Source: Acinetobacter variabilis (GTDB lineage Bacteria > Pseudomonadota > Gammaproteobacteria > Pseudomonadales > Moraxellaceae). Taken from it: a DNA stretch of 64,000 bases. Where the stretch lies: the NCBI RefSeq assembly GCF_000369625.1, contig NZ_KB850112.1:502528-566527 (forward strand), written 5' to 3'. How positions within the stretch are numbered: position 1 is the stretch's first letter; the number at the start of each line of letters is the position of its first letter. Shown in pieces: positions 46,599 through 57,044 of the stretch. Under the pieces are notes generated by a model. The model was not told where the DNA came from and searched no databases. It was given only the letters and a program-made list of their open reading frames with translations. Both the position numbers and the translations under genes were made by a program.

Positions 46599-47285
46599 TT
46601 AAGTCGGTTCTTTCTGTTTGATCGGTGTGACTTTATTGTCATCCATGTCGTCTTCGTCCCATTTCTCTTCTTTTTCCTGAGAAAGCTTTCTGAACAGGGC
46701 TGCAAGATTCACATTACCAATCACGACCAGTTCAGCTTCACGAAGTACTGCATGGTTCACATGAACCTTACCAAGTGTCTCAATCACCGAGCGGTTTTTA
46801 CCTAACCAGCGATTCAGATCTAGATGCAATAAATCATCTTTTACTTTAATGACGCCGAGTTTTTCCAGAATCATGCCAAGAGGATCCTTATTCAGCACGC
46901 GCTGATAGAAAAACAGGGCAAATCGTACCCCTAGTTTATAAAAGACATTTGGGTATTTGGCTTCGATCAACTGGGTATCACTGATCTGTTCAAATACGAT
47001 GAGCTGCGTATTCTTATTCAGCTCCATTTGCACCAGTTTTAAATCAACCGATAAGGTCACGTTCAGACCTTTATAGTCCAGCGTGGCATAGAGTCGTAAC
47101 CAGTCATCATGCAGATCGGCATGCAGATCTTTCAGCATGGAAACATTGTCAGTGACAAAACGTTGAAATGTCGCATTCAGGAAAACTTGAGACAAAGGGA
47201 ATTCGCGTTCATCCTCAATAAATCCTTCCGCCTTTTGATACGCTTGGCGAATTTTATTAGAAATATTGGAAATTAGCGTTTGCAT
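46599..47285 (-). CDS. Cytoplasmic protein of unknown function
   Basis: 228 residues from the ATG at 47285, which has AGGA upstream; the upstream TTG start is unlikely. No signal peptide. It has a mixed alpha/beta domain (LYATLDYKGLNVTLSVDLKL, VLREAELVVIGNVNLAALF) and an acidic-basic C-terminal tail (QEKEEKWDEDDMDDNK). The pattern of an amphipathic beta domain hints at lipid or membrane contact, but no family is recognised. Confidence 0.6.
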   Translation of the reverse strand: MQTLISNISNKIRQAYQKAEGFIEDEREFPLSQVFLNATFQRFVTDNVSMLKDLHADLHDDWLRLYATLDYKGLNVTLSVDLKLVQMELNKNTQLIVFEQISDTQLIEAKYPNVFYKLGVRFALFFYQRVLNKDPLGMILEKLGVIKVKDDLLHLDLNRWLGKNRSVIETLGKVHVNHAVLREAELVVIGNVNLAALFRKLSQEKEEKWDEDDMDDNKVTPIKQKEPT

Positions 47286-47529
47286 CTTTAAGCATCCTGG
47301 CAACTATATGTTTTAATTCGAAGTGTATCTTGTCGAATTGTATAAAAAATACAAGAGTTTCAGCTTGCAGTTTAGCAAAATAAATAGCACCATTTTTAGG
47401 GTTTTAGTTATGTAACGTTGAAGATTTGATAGGTTTGGCATTTTTAAAAGAAAAATGCAAAGCTGTTTATTTTTTAATTTTTAAAAATGCTGTTTGAGGG
47501 ATGAACTCAAGTCTGGGTTCGTAGCGATG

Positions 47530-48405
47530 AGATCAACCATGATATTAATGCCTCTGGTCAAAGCCTGGTGGAAAGATCCAATTTTTAATAGCGCCGTATT
47601 TGCAGCTGTTATTTTGCATGTGATTTTTCTCACGCTGGAATTTGGTATGCCACAAGATCAGGAGAGCATGACTAAAGAAATTGCAGTCAGTATTCGTCAA
47701 ACTGATGAAAAAATTGAGCATGCAGATTTTCTGGCTCAAACTGACCAGCAAGGTTCAGGTAAATTTCGTGAAGCACATCGTATGTCGAGCGATATGCCTG
47801 CACCGTTGATGGAGCAAAAGACCGGAGAAGAGCAGCAAGAAAGTCCGGACATGTTGCAACAGCAGCGCGAATTAAGCTTTGAAGAAAAAGTACTGATGAC
47901 GACTTTAAGCTGGCAAAAACAGGCAGAAGAAAATCAGCGCAAAAAAATGCAGGAACAGTTACAAAGTCAGTTTCAGGCCAAAGCCGCTATGGTAGCCAGT
48001 CTTGAAGCCCAATATCTGCAACGACAACAAAACTTCAGTCGTCAGCAAAAAATTAAAACCGTAGATGGCATCCAGTCCAAACAGGATGTCTCTGCTGCTT
48101 ATCTGGAAAAATTCCGTCAAAAAGTGGAGTTCTATGGTAACCGCTATTATCCAGACGCGGCCAAACAGCAGAATCTGGCAGGAGAGGTGCGTTTGATGGT
48201 GATCTTGAACCAGAACGGCGGAATCCGTGCAATTCGCTTAATTGACAGTTCAGGACATAGCTTGCTAGATGAAGCTGCAAAATCTTCAGTACGCAAGGCA
48301 GCACCGTTCGGAGCATTTGATGCCAAGATGTCGGATATTTCCGAGTTACGAATCATTCGAACCTGGCGTTTTGATCCGGCTGAAGCGGAGTTTGAGGTGC
48401 GTTAA
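47530..48405 (+). CDS. TonB-like energy transducer protein
   Basis: 291 residues from the ATG at 47530. One N-terminal membrane helix (IFNSAVFAAVILHVIFLTLEF), a long Gln/Glu/Lys-rich periplasmic linker (about 60-205), then a C-terminal TonB domain with YYPDAAKQQNLAGEVRLMVI and the S-S-G-H-x-x-L-D-E-A motif. It lacks the proline-rich spacer of classic TonB and stands alone without exbB/exbD, so it is more like the TonB-C/TolA-like proteins. Starts at 47494 (TTG) or 47545 are possible. Confidence 0.8.
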   Translation, partial: RSTMILMPLVKAWWKDPIFNSAVFAAVILHVIFLTLEFGMPQDQESMTKEIAVSIRQTDEKIEHADFLAQTDQQGSGKFREAHRMSSDMPAPLMEQKTGEEQQESPDMLQQQRELSFEEKVLMTTLSWQKQAEENQRKKMQEQLQSQFQAKAAMVASLEAQYLQRQQNFSRQQKIKTVDGIQSKQDVSAAYLEKFRQKVEFYGNRYYPDAAKQQNLAGEVRLMVILNQNGGIRAIRLIDSSGHSLLDEAAKSSVRKAAPFGAFDAKMSDISELRIIRTWRFDPAEAEFEVR

Positions 48406-48803
48406 TCCGGGCGCTTCGCCTGTATATAACTACCTTGCTGAGTTCCATCGTCTCAGACTACATTTAAATGGTTTTCATCTATGGCTAGATATTTGGGAAA
48501 TATCATCAAGTCCTGGTACTTTGGATCTGCTTTTAAGCCAATACACTCTTTATTTTGCCACCATGTTCCTTCAGCAAATTGATCCAGAGCACCATAGGCC
48601 AGATACCATTTAAAGGTACCATCTGCTTGCAGAAGCAACTCCGAACCTAATTCCATAACTCCGTTTAAATAATAATGGCCTGCCCATAAGCTTTGGTTCT
48701 GTTGAAATTTGATTTTTGGGCACATGTGAATTGAGTGGGCATAAAGTAGTGAACACAGCCAGGGAGAGAAAATAAGTAATGCAGTCGAGAACAATCTTTT
48801 CAT
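48402..48803 (-). pseudogene. Small exported protein interrupted by a TGA near its C-terminus
   Basis: From the ATG at 48803 a 116-residue protein is read with a signal peptide (cut after LLYA), two Cys, and a beta-rich body (MELGSELLLQADGTFKWYLA). It stops at a TGA (48453-48455). Read through, the same frame gives DDGTQQGSYIQAKRPD and ends at a TAA at 48402-48404 that overlaps the tonB-like stop codon. The stretch looks like the natural end, so the TGA may be a mutated TGG (Trp). The protein could still be made without the last 17 residues. Function unknown. Confidence 0.5.
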
Positions 48804-48960
48804 TACGTTCTCCTAAAATTTTTGAAGCACAGTTCTTTGTTAAAGTTCATTATGTGCTTATGGATTTCTGGAGGAAATCATGAATGCGTAAGCAGATATT
48901 TTTTAAAACTCTGTATCTAAGAACAGATCAAGAAAAAAATAAATAAGGATCGATGAGTAT

Positions 48961-49260
48961 TTAATTTAAATGTGCATCATAGCGCCGTAAAACTTCACAG
49001 ACTTCCACGCTGAAATATGTATACCAGCTATTTTTCCCTAGCTCTTGAGCGGCCTGATGTTCAGCATCTGCATGCCAGGCGCGAGTATCATGAAGACTGT
49101 TCCAGTAAGAAAGTGCAATTTCCTGAGTACCTTCGGTTAAGGCTTCAAAATACTGGCAATGAAATTGTGAAAGGGCTCTTTCTCTCATTCGCTGGGCTGT
49201 TTCAAAATAACACTGATCTAATTCTTTAATTCGCGCTTTGAAAATCACGACATATTGCAT
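48961..49260 (-). CDS. Antibiotic biosynthesis monooxygenase-like (ABM fold) protein
   Basis: 99 residues in the dimeric alpha/beta-barrel pattern: MQYVVIFKARIKELDQCY, a central EIALSYWNSLHDTRAWHADAEH, and NSWYTYFSVEVCEVLRRY. Family members act on small aromatic or haem-like substrates or have no known enzymatic role. Single gene. Confidence 0.75.
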   Translation of the reverse strand: MQYVVIFKARIKELDQCYFETAQRMRERALSQFHCQYFEALTEGTQEIALSYWNSLHDTRAWHADAEHQAAQELGKNSWYTYFSVEVCEVLRRYDAHLN

Positions 49261-49313
49261 AGTAGTTTTTATTTTATTTCTTAAATTGAGCTTATTATGA
49301 AGTGAATAAAATG

Positions 49314-49341
49314 AAAAAAGCGAGCCTTGGCCCGCTTTTTA
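49314..49341 (-). terminator. Terminator after ybeY
   Basis: AAAAAGCGAG and CCCGCTTTTT arms (one mismatch), 12 bases past the ybeY stop on the minus strand. Confidence 0.75.
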
Positions 49342-49352
49342 ATTGTTGAATT

Positions 49353-49835
49353 TTAATCTCTTTCCAGATAGGGATTAGCAATACCAAGTTTGTCCAGAAT
49401 CTCGATCTCAATGTCTTCCATTTCTTCAGCATCTTCCTCTGAAGTTTCATGGTCATAACCCATCAGATGTAAAGTGCCATGTACCAGCATATGGGTGAAA
49501 TGGATCAGTGGAGCTTTGTCCTGTTCAGCAGCTTCACGCAGCACTACTGGAATACAAATCACCAGATCACCGATCGGGAAAGCATCCAGAACCTGTGCCA
49601 TTTCATCTGGAAGTTCACTTGGAAAAGATAGGACATTGGTCGGTTTATCCTTGCCGCGATATTCCAGATTGAGTTTATGACTTTCATCATTATCGACACA
49701 GGCAATGCCAATTTCACAATCACTTTGGGTGCCGATATGGCGCAAAGTGGTTTCTACAACTTTTTTAATATAGGCACGTTTCAGCACCAATTCTGGTGAC
49801 TGAAAGTCCTGTTGCAGGGAGAGACTAAGTTTCAA
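49353..49835 (-). CDS. ybeY: Endoribonuclease YbeY
   Basis: 160 residues with the zinc motif H-x3-H-x5-H in [17 protein letters not shown] and the conserved [14 protein letters not shown]. YbeY takes part in 16S rRNA 3'-end maturation and ribosome quality control. Third gene of the miaB-phoH-ybeY set. Confidence 0.95.
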   Translation of the reverse strand: MKLSLSLQQDFQSPELVLKRAYIKKVVETTLRHIGTQSDCEIGIACVDNDESHKLNLEYRGKDKPTNVLSFPSELPDEMAQVLDAFPIGDLVICIPVVLREAAEQDKAPLIHFTHMLVHGTLHLMGYDHETSEEDAEEMEDIEIEILDKLGIANPYLERD

Positions 49836-49869
49836 CGTGAATCCTTAAAAATTAAATAACAATGCAGCG

Positions 49870-50946
49870 TTAATGCTGTGCATCAGCCGCAGCATCATTC
49901 TCAGCTATCAAGGCTTCCTGACGGGCTTTACGCTCAGCACGAGCCTCAGCGCTTAAACGCTGCTGTTCACTGTCCCAGCCTTCGTAGGCTTCAACAATTT
50001 TCTGAACCAGCTGGTGACGCACGACGTCACGAGAATGGAAACGGGTAATATGAATCTCAGGGATTTTATCAATCACACGTAAGGCATGTGCCAGACCAGA
50101 CTGCTGACCACGTGGTAAATCCACTTGAGTCACATCACCAGTAATCACTGCACGTGAACCAAACCCTAAACGGGTCAGGAACATCTTCATCTGTTCAGGT
50201 GTGGTGTTCTGGGCTTCATCCAGAATCACAAAAGAATGATTCAGGGTGCGACCACGCATATAGGCGAGCGGTGCAACTTCAATAATCTGACGTTCGATCA
50301 GCTTGGCCACTTTTTCAAAGCCGAGCATTTCATACAGGGCATCATAAAGGGGACGCAAATACGGGTCGATCTTCTGGGTTAAATCCCCCGGCAGGAAGCC
50401 GAGTTTTTCACCTGCTTCAACTGCAGGACGAACCAGTAGGATACGCTGGATTTCATTACGCTCCAGCATATCTACAGCGGCTGCAACGGCAAGATAGGTT
50501 TTACCAGTACCCGCAGGACCAATACCAAAGGAAATATCACTTTGCAGAATACGCTGTACATAACGTTTCTGGTTGGCACCGCGCGGATTGATTCGGCCTT
50601 TTCGAGTCTGCAGCCAGACATTGTCCAGACCGGTATGTTCCTGTTCTTCCAGGTTCTCCTGGAGTTCACGATCGGTCTGGCTACCTTGAATCATCATATG
50701 CAAAGTATCTGCACTGATCTGCTGGCTGTGTTCAGATTCTTCATGAAGACGTTGCAAGAGCATTTCGGCTCTCTCAACGGCATCGATTCCACCATCGATA
50801 AAGAAACTTTCACCTCGGTGGGAAATTTTGACGTCTAAACGTTGTTCAATTTGTTTCAAATGACCGTTATAGGCACCTAAGACGGCTTGTAAACGGTCCA
50901 TCGAAATTCCAGGAAAAGCTACTGTACGTCGAATCGTTGCAGTCAA
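49870..50946 (-). CDS. ybeZ: PhoH-like ATPase (YbeZ)
   Basis: 358 residues: an N-terminal KH-like region (1-100) and a P-loop domain with Walker A GPAGTGKTYLAVA and Walker B FVILDEAQN. It interacts with YbeY in E. coli. It follows miaB by 38 bases and precedes ybeY, the usual gammaproteobacterial order. Confidence 0.94.
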   Translation of the reverse strand: MTATIRRTVAFPGISMDRLQAVLGAYNGHLKQIEQRLDVKISHRGESFFIDGGIDAVERAEMLLQRLHEESEHSQQISADTLHMMIQGSQTDRELQENLEEQEHTGLDNVWLQTRKGRINPRGANQKRYVQRILQSDISFGIGPAGTGKTYLAVAAAVDMLERNEIQRILLVRPAVEAGEKLGFLPGDLTQKIDPYLRPLYDALYEMLGFEKVAKLIERQIIEVAPLAYMRGRTLNHSFVILDEAQNTTPEQMKMFLTRLGFGSRAVITGDVTQVDLPRGQQSGLAHALRVIDKIPEIHITRFHSRDVVRHQLVQKIVEAYEGWDSEQQRLSAEARAERKARQEALIAENDAAADAQH

Positions 50947-50984
50947 GAGTGTTCCTTTTAAAAGTGTACGTTATATGCTCTACA

Positions 50985-52442
50985 TTACGCCACGTCAGGC
51001 TCAAGATTCAAGAGCTCACCGTAAACTAAATTTAAAGTTTTAATTTCGGTAATTTCGATCTCTGCAAAACGTCCTACCCACGATGCATCGCCAATAAAGG
51101 TGACATAACGGGTGTTGTCTGCTGTACCGACCAGAACGTTCGGATCTTTATCAGAAACTTTCTCAACCAGTACGCGCTGGACTGTACCGAGCATGGCATC
51201 TGTTTTACGAATACTGGACTGTTTAATCCAGTCCTGAACTTTGGCCAAGCGTTCTTTTTTCACCTGTTCAGGTGTCGTATCTTCCAGCTCTGCGGCAGGG
51301 GTGCCCGGACGTTTGGAATAAACAAAACTATAAGAATGGTCGAAATCCAGATCCTGAATAAACTGATAGGTTTCTTCGAAGTTCTCATCGGTTTCGCCCG
51401 GGAAGCCGATAATAAAGTCTGAAGATAAATGCATGTCTGGGCGAACTTTACGTAGTTTCTCGATTTTCTCGATATACACATCAATGGTGTGGTTACGTTT
51501 CATCGCCTGTAAGACATCATTGGAACCGCTTTGTACTGGTAAATGCAGATGTGACACCATTTGTGGCAGGTCACGATAGCACTGGATCAGATCATCGTTG
51601 AATTCCAGTGGATGCGAAGTGGTATAACGAATACGACCAATACCCGGAATTTCTGCAACCAAGCGTAACAGATCGGCAAAAGTACAGATTTTACCGTCGA
51701 AGGTTTCACCGCGATAGCCATTTACGTTTTGACCGAGCAGCGAAATCTCACGCACGCCTTTTTCTGCCAAGCCAGCAATTTCTGCCAGAACGTCATCCAG
51801 TGGACGAGACACTTCTTCGCCACGTGTATATGGAACTACACAGAAAGAACAGTATTTTGAACAGCCTTCCATGATCGAAACAAAGGCTTTATAACCTTCA
51901 ACACGTGGTTCAGGCAGGAAGTCAAATTTTTCGATATCCGGGAAAGAAATATCCACCAGCTTGATTTTTTCTTTTTTCGGTTTTTCGACCTGCTCAAAAT
52001 GCTGGTCCAGCATTTGCGGTAAACGGTGCAGGGTTTGCGGACCAAAAATCATGTCTACATAATTGGCACGTTTCTGGATATTGTCACCTTCCTGAGAAGC
52101 CACACATCCACCGACACCAATAATCAGATCCGGATTTTTTTCTTTCAGCTTGCGCCAGCGGCCCAATTCTGAGAATACTTTTTCTTGTGCCTTTTCACGG
52201 ATCGAGCAGGTATTCATCAGCAGAATATCCGCTTCTTTAGGATCAGTGGTCAGCACATAGCCATGGGAATCGCCCAGCAGATCTGCCATACGATGACTGT
52301 CATACTCATTCATCTGACACCCTTGCGTTTCGATATACAGTTTTTTAACTGAATCATCGATGGCTGGGGTGTGCGCTGGCTGGGTGACAGTGTTTTCTGA
52401 GGCAGCTGGGGCACCATTCGGAATGAAGGTTTGAACCGTCAT
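50985..52442 (-). CDS. miaB: tRNA-2-methylthio-N6-dimethylallyladenosine synthase
   Basis: 485 residues from the ATG at 52442, chosen for the ribosome-binding site TAGGAGCC (an in-frame ATG at 52502 is less likely). N-terminal MTTase domain with three cluster cysteines (Cys in [26 protein letters not shown]), radical-SAM motif [16 protein letters not shown], and a C-terminal TRAM domain. It methylthiolates i6A37 in tRNAs reading UNN codons. First gene of the operon. Confidence 0.96.
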   Translation of the reverse strand: MTVQTFIPNGAPAASENTVTQPAHTPAIDDSVKKLYIETQGCQMNEYDSHRMADLLGDSHGYVLTTDPKEADILLMNTCSIREKAQEKVFSELGRWRKLKEKNPDLIIGVGGCVASQEGDNIQKRANYVDMIFGPQTLHRLPQMLDQHFEQVEKPKKEKIKLVDISFPDIEKFDFLPEPRVEGYKAFVSIMEGCSKYCSFCVVPYTRGEEVSRPLDDVLAEIAGLAEKGVREISLLGQNVNGYRGETFDGKICTFADLLRLVAEIPGIGRIRYTTSHPLEFNDDLIQCYRDLPQMVSHLHLPVQSGSNDVLQAMKRNHTIDVYIEKIEKLRKVRPDMHLSSDFIIGFPGETDENFEETYQFIQDLDFDHSYSFVYSKRPGTPAAELEDTTPEQVKKERLAKVQDWIKQSSIRKTDAMLGTVQRVLVEKVSDKDPNVLVGTADNTRYVTFIGDASWVGRFAEIEITEIKTLNLVYGELLNLEPDVA

Positions 52443-52737
52443 GTAGGCTCCTACAAGGTAATACGTCGAAAGAGTGAACGGATAATCCGCTTGCATAGAC
52501 AAACGGGTAAATAAAAATTTAATTCACGTTCTGAAATCTTTAAAAGGCGCATATTTTAGCAGGAAAGTCGCTTAAACTTATAGCCTAAAATGCGGCTGGG
52601 AAAATATTGATTTATGGACAAAAAGTGTCTGAAAATTAATATTGTCTAATCATAAGGTTACATAAGTGAACAATACAGTGGGTTATAATTTTTCGGCTAA
52701 CTCTTATGATAGGCAATAGGGGCTGGGCGAAAAATCG

Positions 52738-54711
52738 ATGATAGAAGGCAAATTGATGTTTAAACACACTAAAAATATGAAGAAATATTATAAATTACTA
52801 AACTTGAGTGTGGCGTGTCTGTGTTCAATGAGTGCGCAGGCAGCAGAAGAACAATTTAATGATGCTTTAAGAGCGGCAAATACTGGAAATGTCGGACAAT
52901 TACAACAATATCAGTCTGTCATGCAAAATGATGCCTTGGGCTATTATCCTGAATACTGGATTCTGAACCAGAACCTTGGCTCCCAACCTGCCAGTCAAAT
53001 TATCAGTTTCGCCCAACGCTATCCTCAATCGGCTATGGCAGAAAAACTTGCAGCCGATTATGTCGAAGAAAAAGTCAAAATGGCTGACTTTTCTACTGCA
53101 CAACCAGTTCTGCAATATGTCACCAATGCCGATCCGGCTGAATCCTGTGCAGTTGCACAAGTCCGTGCCAAAAGTGGCGATCAGCTGGTTTATGCTGAGT
53201 TTAAGGATGTTTGGCTGACCACAAACTCTCAACCTGAGTCTTGTACGGGCTTAGGACGCATGATGTTATCCAGTCCGCTTATGACCAATGAAGACCGCCA
53301 GCAGCGTTTGTGGGTGCAATTACGTGCTGGTCAGTCTGGACAGGCGATTGCCACTGCACAAGGTTTAGGGCTTAACCTGTCTCTGGCTCAGCTCAATACG
53401 ATTCAGGCCAATCCAACCAATTACTTATGGTCGGCTCCTAAAAGTACTGCTGCTGATCATGCCTATCTGATTTATGCGTTGGGGCGTCTGGCAGACAGTG
53501 ATCTCGATTCAGCAATGTCCATTGTAAAACGTACTGCTGAAGGCACGCCGGTACAAGTACAAAAAACACTATTCAGAACTGTTGGTTATATTGGCGGCAC
53601 TACGGTAATGAAAAATAATTTTAACCGTGAAGTGCTGAACTATCTGGATGCCAGCTATGGTTTGCCATTTAGTCCAGAAGAAGCCGAAATTTATGCCCGT
53701 CAGGCGATTCGTTTTAGTGCCTGGGAAAGTCTGATTCGTGCCATTGATGCAATGAGTGTGAACCAGAAACAGGAAGACCGCTGGCAATACTGGCTGGCAC
53801 GTGCCAGTGAACAGCGCACAGATCGCGCTTCAAAACGGGCAGCAGAAAGTATCTATAAAAAACTGGCGGTCGGTGAGGATTATCATAACCTGCTAGCGCG
53901 AGATAGATTAGGCCAATTAACGGCTTCTACACCGAATTCAGCACAGCCATCCAGTCAGGCTATGCAACGCTTGAACCAGGATATCCATTTCCGCCGTGCC
54001 TTTGCCTTACGTAATATTAATGCACCAGAGAATTATATTAACCGTGAATGGAACTGGGCAGTGCGTCAGGCTTATTTAAGAAAAGATGACGATTTACTGT
54101 TGGCAGCAGCCAAACGCGCGATGGATATGGGGTGGTATGACCGTGCCATTTATGCAGCGGATCGTACTGCGGACAAGCATAATTACAATTATCGTTATCC
54201 GATGCCACATCAGAATTATGTGGTGAGCCATAGCCGTAATGCCGGCATTGATGCTGCCTGGGCTTATGGTTTGATGCGTCAGGAAAGCCGGTTTAATACC
54301 GGCGCACGCTCTCATGTAGGCGCTGGTGGTTTGATGCAGATCATGCCGGACACCGCCAAACTGGTCGCTCGTCAAATGGGTGAGACTTATAACCCGGCAG
54401 CCTTAACTGATATGAACACCAATATCCGTTACGGAACTTACTATTTATCAACAATTCAGCGTCAATTGAGCAATAGTCCAGTACTGGCAACAGCAGGTTA
54501 TAATGCCGGCCCGAACCGTGCCCGCCGTTGGCAACCCGAATTCCAAAGTATTGCTGCGGATCAATATACCGAAACCATTCCTTTACTGGAAACGCGAGAT
54601 TATGTGAAACATGTCATGACGAACGCGACATATTACGGTATTTTATTAGGCCAGGGCGCACAATCGGTCGGTAAGCGTATGCAAGCCATTCCATTACGTA
54701 ATACACCATAG
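52738..54711 (+). CDS. slt: Soluble lytic murein transglycosylase
   Basis: 657 residues. A signal peptide (MKKYYKLLNLSVACLCSMSA after a short leader) is followed by a long helical superhelix. The SLT catalytic domain (about 490-640) has the catalytic Glu in AYGLMRQESRFN, the lysozyme-like GAGGLMQIMPDTA, and AGYNAGPNRARRW. It cleaves peptidoglycan to 1,6-anhydromuropeptides in the periplasm. The start is either 52738 or ATG 52756. Confidence 0.92.
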   Translation: MIEGKLMFKHTKNMKKYYKLLNLSVACLCSMSAQAAEEQFNDALRAANTGNVGQLQQYQSVMQNDALGYYPEYWILNQNLGSQPASQIISFAQRYPQSAMAEKLAADYVEEKVKMADFSTAQPVLQYVTNADPAESCAVAQVRAKSGDQLVYAEFKDVWLTTNSQPESCTGLGRMMLSSPLMTNEDRQQRLWVQLRAGQSGQAIATAQGLGLNLSLAQLNTIQANPTNYLWSAPKSTAADHAYLIYALGRLADSDLDSAMSIVKRTAEGTPVQVQKTLFRTVGYIGGTTVMKNNFNREVLNYLDASYGLPFSPEEAEIYARQAIRFSAWESLIRAIDAMSVNQKQEDRWQYWLARASEQRTDRASKRAAESIYKKLAVGEDYHNLLARDRLGQLTASTPNSAQPSSQAMQRLNQDIHFRRAFALRNINAPENYINREWNWAVRQAYLRKDDDLLLAAAKRAMDMGWYDRAIYAADRTADKHNYNYRYPMPHQNYVVSHSRNAGIDAAWAYGLMRQESRFNTGARSHVGAGGLMQIMPDTAKLVARQMGETYNPAALTDMNTNIRYGTYYLSTIQRQLSNSPVLATAGYNAGPNRARRWQPEFQSIAADQYTETIPLLETRDYVKHVMTNATYYGILLGQGAQSVGKRMQAIPLRNTP

Positions 54712-54739
54712 CATTCAAAAAATCTAAGGGAAGGATAGT

Positions 54740-55384
54740 TTGTTGATCAAGGGAATAAGGGGTGCTCAAATTTCTGCTGGATGGGCTGCACTTTTATTTT
54801 TAGCAGCAAGTCCAGCTGCCTTTGCATTGCCAACGGGTTATGTCATGGACATCCAGATGGTACCGGCACTTTGCAGTCTGGATCCGGCCTACAGTAAAAA
54901 AAGAAAATGTCTTGAAGGTTATTCCCTAAATATTTCTGGTCTCTATCCTCAAACCACATCGACACATTGCACTACTACCAGTTCTGCAAAGTTACCGCCT
55001 TTGCAGGCTAAAGTGGTGGCGCGTATCATGCCGGATGAAAATACCCGCGCATTGCTCTGGCATAATATTGGCGGCTGTATTCCGATGAATGCTACACAGT
55101 ATTTTCGTACGGTGATCAATCATGCTGATCGTCTGAAAGTTCCTGAAGAACTCACCGAGCAGGAAAGTCATACCGTTTCCATTGATATGCTGCGTTCCAA
55201 ATTTCTGAAAATCAATCCGCAACTACCTCCAACAGCATTGCGCTTTAACTGTCATCAGACCCGCGCATCCAGCCTGCTGACCTCGATTCAGATCTGTTAT
55301 AACGCCAATGGGGGCTATAAAGGCTGTCCTGCAAACATTATTAATACATGTCCAAAAACTGTTACAATAAAAGGGACATACTAA
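54740..55384 (+). CDS. Secreted RNase T2-like protein lacking the catalytic histidines
   Basis: 214 residues with a signal peptide (cut after AFA, residue 29). The body follows the RNase T2 pattern: cysteines at 45, 57, 77 and 113, YSLNISGLYPQ (62-71) where T2 enzymes have HGLWP, LWHNIGGC (106-113) where they have HEWxKHGTC, and the closing IQICYNANGGYKGCP. The first catalytic His is replaced by Ser and the second motif is changed, so catalysis by the normal T2 route is doubtful. The start may be TTG 54740 or the TTG at 54743. Confidence 0.6.
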   Translation: MLIKGIRGAQISAGWAALLFLAASPAAFALPTGYVMDIQMVPALCSLDPAYSKKRKCLEGYSLNISGLYPQTTSTHCTTTSSAKLPPLQAKVVARIMPDENTRALLWHNIGGCIPMNATQYFRTVINHADRLKVPEELTEQESHTVSIDMLRSKFLKINPQLPPTALRFNCHQTRASSLLTSIQICYNANGGYKGCPANIINTCPKTVTIKGTY

Positions 55385-55556
55385 GCCTTTTAGTCAAATT
55401 AATTTATATTTCCTATCATACTTTTGTTGAAATCCATTCTCTTTTACATGCATCTCGAAGAGGATTGGAGTACAATCTTTGCCGTTTATGATTATTAAGA
55501 TTAGATAGGACAGCTATTTAATCATTATGACGATCCTCTCAATTGGAGATAATTAC

Positions 55557-56543
55557 ATGAAGCAACCTGTTCGCGTTGCCGTTACTGGCGCTGCTGGTCA
55601 AATTGGTTACAGCCTATTATTCCGTATCGCAAGCGGTGAAATGCTTGGTAAAGACCAACCAGTTATTCTTCAATTATTAGAAATTCCTGTTGAGAAAGCT
55701 CAGCAAGCGCTTAAAGGCGTAATGATGGAACTAGACGACTGTGCTTTCCCATTATTGGCGGGCATGATCGGTACTGATGATCCTAAAGTAGCTTTCAAAG
55801 ATGCAGACTATGCTCTATTAGTTGGTTCACGTCCACGTGGTCCTGGTATGGAACGTGCTGACCTTCTTAAAGTAAACGGCGAAATCTTCATTGGTCAAGG
55901 CCAAGCACTGAACGAAGTTGCTAGCCGTGACGTTAAAGTTCTTGTTGTAGGTAACCCTGCGAACACTAACGCTTACATCGCTATGAAATCTGCTCCAGAT
56001 CTTCCAGCGAAAAACTTCACAGCAATGTTACGTCTTGACCACAACCGTGCGTTAACTCAACTTGCTCAAAAAGCGGGTGTTGCAGTTTCTGACATCGAAA
56101 ACATGACTGTTTGGGGTAACCACTCTCCAACTATGTATGCTGACTACCGTTTTGCTAACGTAAACGGCGAAAGCTTGAAAGACAAAATCAACGATGCAGC
56201 TTGGAACAAAGACGTATTCCTTCCAACTGTTGGTAAACGTGGTGCTGCGATCATCGAAGCACGTGGTCTGTCTTCTGCTGCTTCTGCTGCGAACGCTGCA
56301 ATCGACCATATGCGCGATTGGGCTCTTGGCACAAACGGCAAATGGGTAACTATGGGTATTCCTTCTGACGGTTCTTATGGTATCCCTGAAGGCGTAATGT
56401 TCGGTTTCCCTGTAACTACTGAAAACGGTGAATACAAAATCGTTCAAGGTCTTGAAATCGACGAATTCAGCCGTGAACGTATCAACGTTACACTGAACGA
56501 GCTTGAAGAAGAGCGCGCTGCAGTTGCTGACATGATCAAATAA
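55557..56543 (+). CDS. mdh: Malate dehydrogenase (NAD)
   Basis: 328 residues of the longer bacterial MDH type. NAD-binding [12 protein letters not shown], substrate arginines in [14 protein letters not shown], catalytic His in [14 protein letters not shown]-cycle enzyme in the cytoplasm. The ATG at 55557 has TTGGAGATAATT upstream; the ORF start at 55527 is rejected. Codons are strongly biased, as in highly expressed genes. Confidence 0.96.
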   Translation: MKQPVRVAVTGAAGQIGYSLLFRIASGEMLGKDQPVILQLLEIPVEKAQQALKGVMMELDDCAFPLLAGMIGTDDPKVAFKDADYALLVGSRPRGPGMERADLLKVNGEIFIGQGQALNEVASRDVKVLVVGNPANTNAYIAMKSAPDLPAKNFTAMLRLDHNRALTQLAQKAGVAVSDIENMTVWGNHSPTMYADYRFANVNGESLKDKINDAAWNKDVFLPTVGKRGAAIIEARGLSSAASAANAAIDHMRDWALGTNGKWVTMGIPSDGSYGIPEGVMFGFPVTTENGEYKIVQGLEIDEFSRERINVTLNELEEERAAVADMIK

Positions 56544-56565
56544 TTTAATCTTTTAAGATTAAGTT

Positions 56566-56597
56566 AAAAAAGCACTCCATTTGGGGTGCTTTTTTAT
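56566..56597 (+). terminator. Terminator after mdh
   Basis: AGCACTCCA and TGGGGTGCT with one wobble pair, flanked by A6 and T6. Confidence 0.85.
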
Positions 56598-56719
56598 TGC
56601 TATTTCTACAAAATTTAAAGAACAAAAAATAACATCTTGTGAAGGAGGGACAACTGAACTTTGCGAGTAGCTCATCTAGTTTAATAAGAAGAATCATCAA
56701 CAAAAGAGGAGGTACTGAG

Positions 56720-56998
56720 ATGTTAGAGCAGCGACCTACCATGGAACTTTTTTTTGAGCAACTCGGCTTGGATTCAAGCCCGGAAGCAATCGATGAATTT
56801 ATTAAAACCCATCAGATTGGGATGGATGTCCCCTTACATAAAGCTCCTTTCTGGACCAAAAACCAACATGATTTTCTGATTGGCCACTGGAAAGAAGATG
56901 ATGACTGGGCAATTTTCGTAGATGTACTCAATGAGCAATTGCATATTGAGGCAGAAGGGAGTGGTTCTTGTGATCTGCCTTCTTCTAAGCATCAATAA
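56720..56998 (+). CDS. DUF2789-family protein, paralogue 1
   Basis: 92 residues from the ATG at 56720, preceded by GAGGAGGT. DUF2789 pattern: MELFFEQLGLDSSPEAIDEF, HKAPFWTKNQHDFL and EDDDWAIFVDVLNEQLHIE. The family is a small acidic helical protein common in Acinetobacter and Pseudomonas; function unknown. First of three tandem copies. Confidence 0.85.
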   Translation: MLEQRPTMELFFEQLGLDSSPEAIDEFIKTHQIGMDVPLHKAPFWTKNQHDFLIGHWKEDDDWAIFVDVLNEQLHIEAEGSGSCDLPSSKHQ

Positions 56999-57044
56999 TA
57001 TTTTCAAATCAATGAACTGATTATTTTTATGATGGAGTGAGCGA

